Under the pieces are notes generated by a model that was not told where the DNA came from, did not search any database, and saw nothing but the letters and a program-made list of their open reading frames with translations. The translations under genes were made by a program, and so were the position numbers. Positions 1 through 7,494 of a stretch of DNA of 64,000 nt are shown in pieces (within the stretch, counting starts at the first letter, position 1; each line of letters starts with the position of its first letter). The DNA lies in assembly GCA_964414835.1 (NCBI GenBank), contig CAYPWY010000002.1:1-64000 (forward strand), written 5' to 3'. The stretch is from Eshraghiella sp964414835. GTDB lineage: Bacteria; Bacillota; Clostridia; Lachnospirales; Lachnospiraceae.

Positions 1-2
1 TA

Positions 3-95
3 TCATTCCATTACAGCCAACAAAGCAGGGAAAGCATGAACGACAAAATTATCCGTCTGATAGAAAACGATATGCAGGGCATGAAAAAGAACTGA
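3..95 (+). CDS. C-terminal end of an unidentified gene, cut by the window start
   Basis: One frame is open from the window edge to a TGA at 93-95 and would encode a basic tail ending DMQGMKKN. It is followed at once by a hairpin with a T run, which fits the end of a real gene. Too little is visible to name the product. In many Clostridia the gene before yicC encodes the ribosome quality-control protein RqcH, but this tail does not resemble that protein's usual end. It could also be a chance open stretch. Confidence 0.35.
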   Translation, partial: SFHYSQQSRESMNDKIIRLIENDMQGMKKN

Positions 96-119
96 ATATG
101 TGTATTGTGGGAGTGCTTG

Positions 120-146
120 AAAATGCTTGATTTTCGGGCATTTTTT
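120..146 (+). terminator. Rho-independent terminator after the partial first gene
   Basis: AAAATGCTTG (120-129) pairs with CGGGCATTTT (135-144), including two G-U pairs, around a 5-nt loop, and is followed by further Ts. It separates the truncated upstream gene from the yicC operon. Confidence 0.65.
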
Positions 147-268
147 AGTATCTTTCATTATGTCCTTGACAAATCGTTCTGAAAGGCTCGGAAAAGACTT
201 ATCAGCTATATGCTTATTAAGTATTTCTGAGCCTTGCTTTATACTTATAATTTTTTATTAACTATTAA

Positions 269-297
269 TTGCAATGTCAGGTCATAGATGATAAAAT
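269..297 (+). promoter_or_regulatory. Candidate promoter of the yicC operon
   Basis: TTGCAA (269-274) and TAAAAT (292-297) are separated by 17 nt, a sigma-A-like arrangement 36 nt before the yicC start. The stretch from 150 to 333 is otherwise an AT-rich non-coding gap with no other recognisable signal. Confidence 0.5.
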
Positions 298-333
298 ATA
301 ATTCATATAAAATTTCGTTGGAGGGTCTGACAT

Positions 334-1212
334 ATGATAAAAAGCATGACCGGATTCGGAAGATTTGAGGCTTCCGATGCAGACAGAAAAATAACAGTGG
401 AAATGAAATCCGTTAATCACAGATATTTTGAACCAACGGTGAAGATTCCTAAAAAGCTTAACATATACGAGGCAGGAATAAGAGCCATACTGAAGAAATA
501 TATTAATAGAGGTAAGGTTGATGTTTTTGTTACATATGAGGATTTCTCCGAAAATAAATTCTGTCTCAAATACAACGAAGAGCTTGCCAATGAATATATG
601 AGTATATTTAACTATATTTCAGAGCAGTTCGGAATAGAAAATGACATTAAGGTTTCAGCGCTTTCCAGATACCCGGAGGTTATAACAATGGAGGAGCAGT
701 CCGGGGAGGATGATGCGGTATGGCATCTGTTGGAGAAAGCAGTAGAAAATACCTGCGCCCAGTTTGTTGAAAGCAGAATTAAAGAAGGGGAGAAGCTTAA
801 GGCTGATATTTTAGGCAAGCTTGATTACATGACCGGGCTTGTGGATGATATTGAAGAGCGAAGCCCTAAGATTATAGAAGAGTACAGGTTTAAGCTTGAG
901 GAAAAGGTCAGGGAGCTTCTTGAGGATTCCTCAATTGATGATGGACGTATTGCAACGGAGGTTACGATTTTTGCCGATAAAATCTGTGTGGATGAAGAAA
1001 CGGTGCGGTTAAGGAGTCATATAGAGAGCACAAGAGATGCTCTTTTGGAGGGCGAAAGCGTAGGTCGTAAGCTTGATTTTATTGCACAGGAGATGAATCG
1101 TGAGGCCAACACTATTTTGTCCAAGGCCAATGATTTGGAAACCTCTAACTGGGCTATAAGCCTGAAGACGGAAATAGAGAAGGTCAGGGAACAGATACAG
1201 AATATAGAATAG
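334..1212 (+). CDS. yicC: YicC/YloC-family endoribonuclease
   Basis: This 292-residue protein begins MIKSMTGFGR and ends with the conserved region EMNREANTILSKAND, both typical of the YicC/YloC family (N-terminal YicC domain followed by a DUF1732 C-terminal domain). Family members are cytoplasmic endoribonucleases or accessory factors in RNA turnover. The length is normal. A GGAGG-type site precedes the ATG. It heads a run with remA and gmk, the gene order usual in Clostridia and Bacilli. The family is certain from sequence; the enzymatic role here is by homology. Confidence 0.93.
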   Translation: MIKSMTGFGRFEASDADRKITVEMKSVNHRYFEPTVKIPKKLNIYEAGIRAILKKYINRGKVDVFVTYEDFSENKFCLKYNEELANEYMSIFNYISEQFGIENDIKVSALSRYPEVITMEEQSGEDDAVWHLLEKAVENTCAQFVESRIKEGEKLKADILGKLDYMTGLVDDIEERSPKIIEEYRFKLEEKVRELLEDSSIDDGRIATEVTIFADKICVDEETVRLRSHIESTRDALLEGESVGRKLDFIAQEMNREANTILSKANDLETSNWAISLKTEIEKVREQIQNIE

Positions 1213-1222
1213 GGAGGCCGGT

Positions 1223-1498
1223 ATGGGCTTTGTTAATATTGGTTTTGGAAATGTTATTAATGATGACAAGATAATCACCATTGTGTCACCTGATTCTGCA
1301 CCGGTCAAGAGGCTCCTGCAGAATGCAAGGGAAAATAACATGGTGATTGATGCAACTCAGGGAAGAAGAACGAGAGCCATGATTATGACAGATGCAGGGT
1401 ATCTTGTGCTGTCTTCGCTTTTACCTGAAACAATAGCAGGAAGAACGAAGATTAAAGGTTCCGGTGAACAGACTGACGGAGGAGATAACAATGAGTAG
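1223..1498 (+). CDS. remA: RemA-like regulatory protein (DUF370)
   Basis: This 91-residue protein begins MGFVNIGFGNVINDDKI and has the conserved TQGRRTRAMI stretch near residue 50. RemA in Bacillus subtilis is a DNA-binding activator of biofilm matrix and osmoprotection genes. Outside Bacilli the role is less clear, and the conserved position before gmk is the main context. Its stop overlaps the gmk start by 8 nt, so the two are probably translationally coupled. A GGGAGG site lies just before the ATG. Confidence 0.92.
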   Translation: MGFVNIGFGNVINDDKIITIVSPDSAPVKRLLQNARENNMVIDATQGRRTRAMIMTDAGYLVLSSLLPETIAGRTKIKGSGEQTDGGDNNE

Positions 1499-2117
1499 AG
1501 GCAAGTTGATAATTGTTTCAGGCTTTTCGGGAGCAGGCAAGGGAACGCTTATGAAGGCAATCATAGAGAAATATGACAGCTATGCATTGTCTGTGTCAGC
1601 CACCACCAGAGCGCCAAGACCCGGAGAGATTGAAGGCGTATCGTATTACTATAAGACAGACGAAGAATTTCAGAGAATGATAGATAATGATGAGCTGATT
1701 GAGTATGCCGGATATGTAGGGCATTATTATGGAACACCCCGTCAATTTGTGGAGGATAATCTTAATGCAGGCAAGGATGTTTTTCTTGAAATTGAGATAC
1801 AGGGAGCCATGAAGGTAAAGGAAAAGTACCCTGATGCCATACTTATGTTTATAACTCCGCCAAGTGCAGAGGAACTGCGCAGCAGATTAATCGGCAGAGG
1901 AACCGAGTCAATGGAGGTTATCAATGCAAGGCTTGACCGCGCCATACAGGAGGCGGAAGGAGTGGAGGCTTACGATTATATTGTAATCAATGATATTTTG
2001 CAAGATTGCGTTGAAACAGTTGACAAAATTGTAAAAAGTGAGCATAATAGAAAAAATGAGCGTATGCCCCTTATCCAGTCAATACGCAGAGAATTGGCGG
2101 ACAGTCAGGGCAGATAG
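1491..2117 (+). CDS. gmk: Guanylate kinase
   Basis: It phosphorylates GMP or dGMP to GDP or dGDP with ATP in purine salvage and GTP supply. The P-loop GFSGAGKGT is at residues 11-19, and the GMP-binding region with TTRAPRPGE and YYYKTDEEF follows. The 208-residue length is typical. I place the start at ATG 1491, preceded by ACGGAGGAG, and not at an upstream in-frame ATG at 1464 inside remA. It lies next to rpoZ, a pairing common in bacteria in which both products can be ppGpp targets. Confidence 0.96.
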   Translation: MSRGKLIIVSGFSGAGKGTLMKAIIEKYDSYALSVSATTRAPRPGEIEGVSYYYKTDEEFQRMIDNDELIEYAGYVGHYYGTPRQFVEDNLNAGKDVFLEIEIQGAMKVKEKYPDAILMFITPPSAEELRSRLIGRGTESMEVINARLDRAIQEAEGVEAYDYIVINDILQDCVETVDKIVKSEHNRKNERMPLIQSIRRELADSQGR

Positions 2118-2135
2118 AAAAGGAGAGAATTGAAG

Positions 2136-2390
2136 ATGATACATCCATCATATTCAGAACTTATGAACGTAATCAATAACGAAGTTGAACCGGGGGAACA
2201 GCCGCCTGTTCAGAGCAGATACTCAATAGTTATCGCAACTTCAAAGAGAGCCAGACAGATAATTGATGGCGCACCGGCATATGTTAAAGAAAGTAAAGGC
2301 AAGAAACCTTTATCAATTGCCGTTGAAGAACTGTACATGGGCAAAGTCAAAATTGTGGGCGATGCCGAAGATACGGAAGAGACTGCTTAA
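2136..2390 (+). CDS. rpoZ: RNA polymerase omega subunit
   Basis: This 84-residue protein begins MIHPSYSELMN and contains RYSIVIATSKRARQI, the omega-subunit signature that helps assemble the beta-prime subunit. Two starts are possible: TTG at 2130, 4 nt after an AGGAG, or ATG at 2136, 10 nt after it. I prefer ATG because related proteins start with a hydrophobic residue followed by HPSY. It lies between gmk and uppP in the same operon. Confidence 0.93.
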   Translation: MIHPSYSELMNVINNEVEPGEQPPVQSRYSIVIATSKRARQIIDGAPAYVKESKGKKPLSIAVEELYMGKVKIVGDAEDTEETA

Positions 2391-3230
2391 TTGGATTTAA
2401 TAGAGGTACTTAAAGTTGTTGTCCTGGGCATTGTTGAAGGAATCACGGAATGGCTGCCAATCAGCAGCACAGGACATCTTATAATAGTCAATGAGTTCCT
2501 TAAGCTGAATCAGACGGACAGTTTCATTGAAATGTTTAATGTGGTAATTCAGCTTGGAGCAATTCTTGCCGTCATTGTACTTTTTTTCAAAAGATTATGG
2601 CCGATTCAGAAAAAGGAAAGTACCGGGGGACTTATGTGGAGCAAGGAAAAGCTCATGCTGTGGGCTAAAATTCTTGTTGCCTGTATACCTGCCGGAGTGA
2701 TAGGTGTTATTTTTGATGAAGAAATCGACAAATTATTTTACAACCCCTATGTTGTTTCTATAACACTTATAGTTTATGGCGTTGCTTTTATCATTATAGA
2801 GATATGGAATAAAAAAAGACAGTTTAAAGTTGCCAATGTAACGGAAATGACTTTCAGAACAGCTTTTATAATCGGATTATTTCAGGTGCTTGCTTTAATT
2901 CCGGGAACCTCCCGTTCAGGCGCCACAATAATCGGAGCAATGCTTATCGGTACTACAAGAACTGCGGCTGCTGAATTTACATTTTTTCTGGCAATTCCGG
3001 TTATGTTGGGAGCCAGTGCTGTAAAAATACTTAAATTTGTTACAGATGGCGGCGGATTTTCGGCTAACCAGATATATATACTGCTTATAGGTATGCTTGT
3101 GGCATATATGGTATCTATGGTGGCGATAAAATTTCTTATGTCATTTATCAAAAAACATGATTTCAAACTGTTTGGCGTATATCGCATAATTCTTGGAATC
3201 GGAGTGCTTATATATTTTACATTGGCATAA
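2391..3230 (+). CDS. uppP: Undecaprenyl-diphosphatase
   Basis: An integral membrane enzyme (BacA/UppP family) that removes a phosphate from undecaprenyl diphosphate to regenerate the lipid carrier for peptidoglycan and other cell-wall polymers; it can confer bacitracin tolerance. The family motifs EGITEWLPISSTGH (about residues 16-29) and PGTSRSG (about residue 170) are present, with several hydrophobic spans over 279 residues. The start is TTG, directly abutting the rpoZ TAA, and the N-terminus matches the family, so translation is probably coupled to rpoZ. Confidence 0.95.
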   Translation: MDLIEVLKVVVLGIVEGITEWLPISSTGHLIIVNEFLKLNQTDSFIEMFNVVIQLGAILAVIVLFFKRLWPIQKKESTGGLMWSKEKLMLWAKILVACIPAGVIGVIFDEEIDKLFYNPYVVSITLIVYGVAFIIIEIWNKKRQFKVANVTEMTFRTAFIIGLFQVLALIPGTSRSGATIIGAMLIGTTRTAAAEFTFFLAIPVMLGASAVKILKFVTDGGGFSANQIYILLIGMLVAYMVSMVAIKFLMSFIKKHDFKLFGVYRIILGIGVLIYFTLA

Positions 3231-3259
3231 TAAAATAACTAACAGCGGAGGGCATAGCA

Positions 3260-4540
3260 ATGAAGAACTATACAGAGATGACAGAAACAGAGCTGAGGGA
3301 GCAGCTTGCAATACTTAACAAAGAATATGACAATGTTAAGGCTAAAGGCCTTAAGCTTGATATGTCACGAGGCAAGCCTTCTCCTGCACAGCTTGATATT
3401 ACCAATGGTATGTTTGACGTTATCCGTCCTGAAAACGGATTTATTTCAGACGGAGGCATAGACTGCAGAAATTATGGTAATGTGGAGGGGCTGCCGGAAG
3501 CAAGACAGCTTATGGGAGAGTTCCTTGGTGTTCCTATGGAAAATGTATATGTCTGCGGTAATGCCAGCCTTAATGTAATGTATGACTGTGTTGCAAGTGC
3601 GATGATGTTCGGCATTATGGGAAGTACGCCATGGTCACAGCTTAAAGAAGTTAAATTCCTTTGTCCGGTTCCGGGATATGACAGGCATTTTAAGATAACA
3701 GAGCTTATGGGAATAGAGATGATTAATATTCCTATGACCGAAAGCGGTCCTGATATGGATATGGTTGAAAAACTGGTTTCCACAGATTCATCAATCAAGG
3801 GTATATGGTGTGTACCTAAGTATTCCAATCCACAGGGTGTTGTTTATTCCGATGAAACCGTAAGAAGGTTTGCGGCTTTGAAGCCGGCAGCCAAAGACTT
3901 TAGGATATACTGGGATAATGCATATGCAATCCATTATCTGTATGATGAAGATGTAGAAATCCCTGAGATTATTTCAGAGTGTGCCAAAGCAGGCAACCCT
4001 GATTTGGTATATGAGTTCGGGTCAACCTCCAAAATAAGCTTTGCAGGCAGCGGAATATCAGTGATTGCCTCATCAGTGGACAACCTTAACTGGATTAAAA
4101 AGAGACTTTCGGTGCAGACCATAAGCTATGACAAAATCAATCAGTTAAGACATGTCAGATATTTTAAGAATGGTGAGGGACTTAAGGCGCATATGAGAAA
4201 ACATGCAGACTTTTTAAGACCTAAGTTTGATATTGTTCTTGAAATTTTTGAGAGAGAACTGGGCGGAACAGGTATAGGAAGCTGGATTAAACCTATGGGC
4301 GGATATTTTATTTCATTTGAGGCTATGGAAGGCTGTGCCAAATCAATCGTAGCCAAATGTAAAGAAGCCGGAGTTGTGCTTACGGAAGCCGGAGCACCTT
4401 TCCCATATGGCAAAGACCCAAAAGACAGCAATATAAGAATTGCGCCGTCTTATCCTACACTTGAAGAGCTTACACAGGCGGCAGAGCTTTTTACATTGTG
4501 TGTTAAGCTTGCCGCAGTCGAAAAATTACTTGAAAAATAG
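3260..4540 (+). CDS. PLP-dependent aminotransferase, aspartate aminotransferase class Ic type
   Basis: A 426-residue fold-type I aminotransferase that transfers amino groups between amino acids and 2-oxo acids using pyridoxal phosphate. The N-terminal LDMSRGKPSPAQLD, the GNASLNVMYD stretch and the Schiff-base lysine region EFGSTSKISFAG match the clade annotated as aspartate aminotransferase (MocR-like Asp_aminotransf family). It has no helix-turn-helix domain, so it is an enzyme and not a MocR regulator. GGAGG precedes the ATG. Last gene of the operon before the 4552 hairpin. The exact substrate is inferred. Confidence 0.88.
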   Translation: MKNYTEMTETELREQLAILNKEYDNVKAKGLKLDMSRGKPSPAQLDITNGMFDVIRPENGFISDGGIDCRNYGNVEGLPEARQLMGEFLGVPMENVYVCGNASLNVMYDCVASAMMFGIMGSTPWSQLKEVKFLCPVPGYDRHFKITELMGIEMINIPMTESGPDMDMVEKLVSTDSSIKGIWCVPKYSNPQGVVYSDETVRRFAALKPAAKDFRIYWDNAYAIHYLYDEDVEIPEIISECAKAGNPDLVYEFGSTSKISFAGSGISVIASSVDNLNWIKKRLSVQTISYDKINQLRHVRYFKNGEGLKAHMRKHADFLRPKFDIVLEIFERELGGTGIGSWIKPMGGYFISFEAMEGCAKSIVAKCKEAGVVLTEAGAPFPYGKDPKDSNIRIAPSYPTLEELTQAAELFTLCVKLAAVEKLLEK

Positions 4541-4551
4541 AGCAATCAATG

Positions 4552-4580
4552 CCCCACAGATAAAGCCTGTGGGGTGTTTA
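4552..4580 (+). terminator. Hairpin terminator after the aminotransferase gene
   Basis: CCCCACAG (4552-4559) pairs perfectly with CTGTGGGG (4567-4574) around a 7-nt loop, followed by a short T-containing tail TGTTTA. The T run is weak, so termination may be partial. Confidence 0.6.
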
Positions 4581-4620
4581 ACAAGAGAAAATCCACTTTA
4601 ATATAGTGCATTAAGGTGGA
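4578..4620 (+). promoter_or_regulatory. Candidate proC promoter overlapped by an inverted repeat
   Basis: TTAACA (4578-4583) and TATAGT (4602-4607) are 18 nt apart. TCCACTTTAA (4592-4601) and TTAAGGTGGA (4611-4620) form an inverted repeat with one G-U-type mismatch, with the -10 box in its loop. This geometry fits a repressor operator (inference). Confidence 0.45.
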
Positions 4621-4643
4621 AATACTGAGAAAGAAGGAATATT

Positions 4644-5441
4644 ATGAATACATTTGGGTTTATAGGAATGGGGAATATGGGGCGCGCTATGCTCAATGGA
4701 ATTATGAGGACCTTTGACACCAATCAGATTATGTTTACGGATGTATCGGACGTGGTCAGGGTAAAGGTTCATGAAGCAACGGGAATACAGGTATCACCTA
4801 CCAATATTGAGCTTGCTAACAGTGTAAAATACATAATTCTTGCTATCAAACCTCAGTATTATGATGAAGTAATTAACGGTATTAAGAATGTTGTCACATC
4901 AGATAAAATAATAATATCACTTGCGCCGGGAATAACAATTAAGAATGTGTGTGACAGATTTGATTCGGATGTGAGAGTTGTAAGATGTATGCCTAACACG
5001 CCTGCTATGATTGGCGAGGGAATGACAGGCGTGTCATATGATAAGAGACAGTTTAATCTGGAAGAGCTGGATACAATAGCACAGTTTTTCAGTTCATTCG
5101 GAAGCTTTAGAATTGTGGAAGAGAAGCTTTTGAACACTGTTACATGTGTCAGCGGAAGTTCACCGGCATATGTGTATATGTTTATCGAGGCGCTTGCAGA
5201 CAGTGCAGTAAAATACGGAATGAGCAGAGCCGATGCAATAGAGTTTGCGGCGATGACCGTTAAAGGTGCCGCTGATATGGTGCTTAAGACAAAGGAGCAT
5301 CCGGCAGTACTTAAGGATAGTGTGTGTTCACCGGGCGGAACCACGATTGCCGGTGTTTCCGCACTTGAAGAAAGTAATTTCCGACATGCAATCATAGCTG
5401 CCACAGATAAATGTTATGATAAGTGTACCGGAATTAAATAG
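4644..5441 (+). CDS. proC: Pyrroline-5-carboxylate reductase
   Basis: It catalyses the last step of proline synthesis, NAD(P)H-dependent reduction of pyrroline-5-carboxylate. The dinucleotide-binding motif GFIGMGNMG is at the N-terminus, and the family signature with SPGGTTIAGV lies near the C-terminus. The 265-residue length is normal. It is the first gene of a group with nudF, 9 nt downstream. AAGGAA precedes the ATG. proA and proB are not in the window. Confidence 0.95.
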   Translation: MNTFGFIGMGNMGRAMLNGIMRTFDTNQIMFTDVSDVVRVKVHEATGIQVSPTNIELANSVKYIILAIKPQYYDEVINGIKNVVTSDKIIISLAPGITIKNVCDRFDSDVRVVRCMPNTPAMIGEGMTGVSYDKRQFNLEELDTIAQFFSSFGSFRIVEEKLLNTVTCVSGSSPAYVYMFIEALADSAVKYGMSRADAIEFAAMTVKGAADMVLKTKEHPAVLKDSVCSPGGTTIAGVSALEESNFRHAIIAATDKCYDKCTGIK

Positions 5442-5450
5442 GAGACATTT

Positions 5451-5993
5451 ATGGAAGATGTTAAAAGAGTAGGCAGAGATTTGCAATATGCCGGAAAAAT
5501 CGTAGACGTGTATACAGACCATATGGTTATGCCTAACGGCAACACTGCAGAATGGGATTATGTGGCACATAGAAAAGGTGCTGCTGCGGTGATTCCTGTT
5601 TTGGACAATGGCAACATACTTATGGTAAAGCAATACAGAAGCGCCATTGACAGGGTTACGCTGGAGATACCTGCCGGAAGCCGTGACAGTGTCACCGAGC
5701 CGACAATAGAGTGTGCGGCAAGAGAACTGGAGGAGGAAACGGGATATAAATCAGATAACCTTGAGCTGCTTATTCAGGTTGCCACAACAGTTGCCTTTTG
5801 CAATGAGAAAATAGATGTATATCTTGCAAGGGATTTAAAACCTGCCAGACAGCATCTTGATGAAAATGAGTTTCTGGATGTATATGAGTATTCTGTGAAG
5901 GAGCTTACCCGTATGATTTTTGACGGAGAGATTCAGGACAGTAAGACCTTAGGCGCAATACTTGCATACAAGGAAAAATATCTTAATAAATAA
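5451..5993 (+). CDS. nudF: NUDIX hydrolase, ADP-ribose pyrophosphatase type
   Basis: A 180-residue NUDIX enzyme. The Nudix box runs from about residue 76 to 98 with the pattern G-x5-E-x7-RELEEETG. The general form matches ADP-ribose pyrophosphatases, which split ADP-ribose into AMP and ribose 5-phosphate. It follows proC closely and precedes the SpoIIM-like gene and xerD, the same neighbourhood as nudF in Bacillus subtilis. The substrate is by homology. A sirtuin, which releases an ADP-ribose derivative, is encoded 8 kb away. Confidence 0.88.
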   Translation: MEDVKRVGRDLQYAGKIVDVYTDHMVMPNGNTAEWDYVAHRKGAAAVIPVLDNGNILMVKQYRSAIDRVTLEIPAGSRDSVTEPTIECAARELEEETGYKSDNLELLIQVATTVAFCNEKIDVYLARDLKPARQHLDENEFLDVYEYSVKELTRMIFDGEIQDSKTLGAILAYKEKYLNK

Positions 5994-6015
5994 TTGTAAT
6001 ATGGCATAAATTGTC

Positions 6016-6058
6016 CCTCTTTTTCATATTATTTTTCTATGGAAAAGAGGATTTTTTT
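6016..6058 (+). terminator. Terminator-like hairpin overlapping the next gene's start region
   Basis: CCTCTTTT (6016-6023) pairs with AAAAGAGG (6043-6050) around a 19-nt loop, followed by A and seven Ts. The right arm contains the AGAGGA that would be the ribosome-binding site for a TTG start at 6057. It may end part of the proC-nudF transcripts and may also mask that site. Confidence 0.5.
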
Positions 6059-6575
6059 GGACAAAAAATACATATGGTTATTTCCGGTAGCGATAATAAT
6101 AGGTACTGTATTTACCAACTTTGCAGGCTATGACAATGTAATCAAATGGGGGATTTTTACGGAAGATTTCATTGTTAAATTTTTATCAATTAATACCGGA
6201 TTTTCCGACGTTTTAAAATATGTCTTAAAAGAACGTATAAAGCTGTTTCTTGTGATGGTGCTTATAAGTCTGACGCCCATACGGGATAAATTGTCATATC
6301 TGGTATGTGCATATGCGGGATTCTGCGTGGGAATGATACTGTCGGCGCTTACCATGCAGTACGGCGCAAGGTATCTGCTGCTGTTTTTTTTAGCAATTTT
6401 GTGTCATATGATATTGTATGCGGTTGCTATTTATGGTATATTTATTTTGTCTTGGCACAAAAATGTTAAGACATTGCTCCATTTAGGGGCTATAGCTGCA
6501 ATCTTCGCTATGGGAATACTTGTAGAGGCGCTTATGAATTATTACGTTTTGCCAAAGGTTCTTATGAGATGGTAA
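6057..6575 (+). CDS. SpoIIM-like membrane protein
   Basis: A hydrophobic protein with about five membrane spans. Its middle part (a GFCVGM stretch, then QYGARYLLLFF) resembles the SpoIIM family, in which Bacillus SpoIIM works in the forespore engulfment complex. Position supports this: nudF upstream and xerD then deoB downstream, as around Bacillus spoIIM. I choose TTG 6057 (172 residues), which has AGAGGA five nt upstream; ATG 6039 has no ribosome site and lies inside the preceding hairpin loop. The usual family proline region is not obvious, so the match is moderate. Confidence 0.6.
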   Translation: MDKKYIWLFPVAIIIGTVFTNFAGYDNVIKWGIFTEDFIVKFLSINTGFSDVLKYVLKERIKLFLVMVLISLTPIRDKLSYLVCAYAGFCVGMILSALTMQYGARYLLLFFLAILCHMILYAVAIYGIFILSWHKNVKTLLHLGAIAAIFAMGILVEALMNYYVLPKVLMRW

Positions 6576-6594
6576 AGGATACGAAGGAGAAATT

Positions 6595-7479
6595 ATGGAA
6601 AGCTGTGTGGAGGAATATCTTCAATATATTCAGAGTAATAGAAAAAACTCCGGTAATACTGCATCGGCTTATAAAAGTGATTTGATAAAGCTTTGTGATT
6701 TTCTTAAGAAGCATAATATAACAGAGTGGGATAAAGTTACATTTACTGATTTAAACTCATATGTGCTTTCTCTGGAAAAAGATAATCATGCGGCATCAAC
6801 CATATCAAGAAATGTGTCATCCATACGTTCATTTTTTTCGTGGATGTTCAGAGCGAGACTTATAAGCAATGAACCTTCATATAATTTGAAACCGCCTAAG
6901 ATAGTCAGAAAATCCCCGGAGATACTGACGGTTGAAGAGATGAAAATGCTTTTGGATACTCCGGATACCGATACGGACAAGGGGCTGCGTGACAAAGCAA
7001 TGCTGGAGCTTTTGTATGCCACAGGTATGAAGGTTAATGAACTGATAAGTCTCAGAATGGAAGAGATAAATCTGCAGCTTAAGTTTGTAATGCTGAGGGG
7101 AGAGGAAAAAGAGCGCATGGTTCCATTTGGAGAGCCTGCCAAAACAGCAATATCAAATTATCTTACATCGGTCAGGGATAAAATTGCCAAGCCCGATAAT
7201 GAGCTTTTATTCATAAATATGAATGGCAATTCTATGACCAGACAGGGATTTTGGAAAATTATTAAAGGATATGGAGGCATTACGGGTCTTGGTGACAGGC
7301 TGACACCACACACCTTCAGGCACACATATGCTGCGCACATGGCAGCAAAAGGGGCGGATTTGAAAGCGTTACAGGAAATTTTAGGACATGCCGATATATC
7401 AACAACACAGATATACTCGTCATTTATACATGGAGGAAACCGCTCGGTTTTTGAACTTGCGTATAATGAAAAACAATAA
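6595..7479 (+). CDS. xerD: XerD-like tyrosine recombinase
   Basis: A 294-residue site-specific recombinase of the Xer type, which resolves chromosome dimers at dif with a XerC partner. An N-terminal SAM-like DNA-binding domain (about 1-85) is followed by the catalytic domain. HTFRH (H239, R242), LGH (H265) and the nucleophile Y274 are present. The first catalytic arginine, normally in a GLRVSEL-type motif, is lysine here (GMKVNEL, K146), and the beta-hairpin GKG lysine motif also looks altered. Activity may therefore be reduced or different. GGAGA precedes the ATG. Confidence 0.85.
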   Translation: MESCVEEYLQYIQSNRKNSGNTASAYKSDLIKLCDFLKKHNITEWDKVTFTDLNSYVLSLEKDNHAASTISRNVSSIRSFFSWMFRARLISNEPSYNLKPPKIVRKSPEILTVEEMKMLLDTPDTDTDKGLRDKAMLELLYATGMKVNELISLRMEEINLQLKFVMLRGEEKERMVPFGEPAKTAISNYLTSVRDKIAKPDNELLFINMNGNSMTRQGFWKIIKGYGGITGLGDRLTPHTFRHTYAAHMAAKGADLKALQEILGHADISTTQIYSSFIHGGNRSVFELAYNEKQ

Positions 7480-7494
7480 GAAAGAGGTCAAAAT

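Noticed and set aside
4580..4643. T-box or other amino-acid riboswitch before proC
   Set aside because: The gap is only 100 nt and lacks the T-box sequence and a specifier stem; only a short inverted repeat is present.
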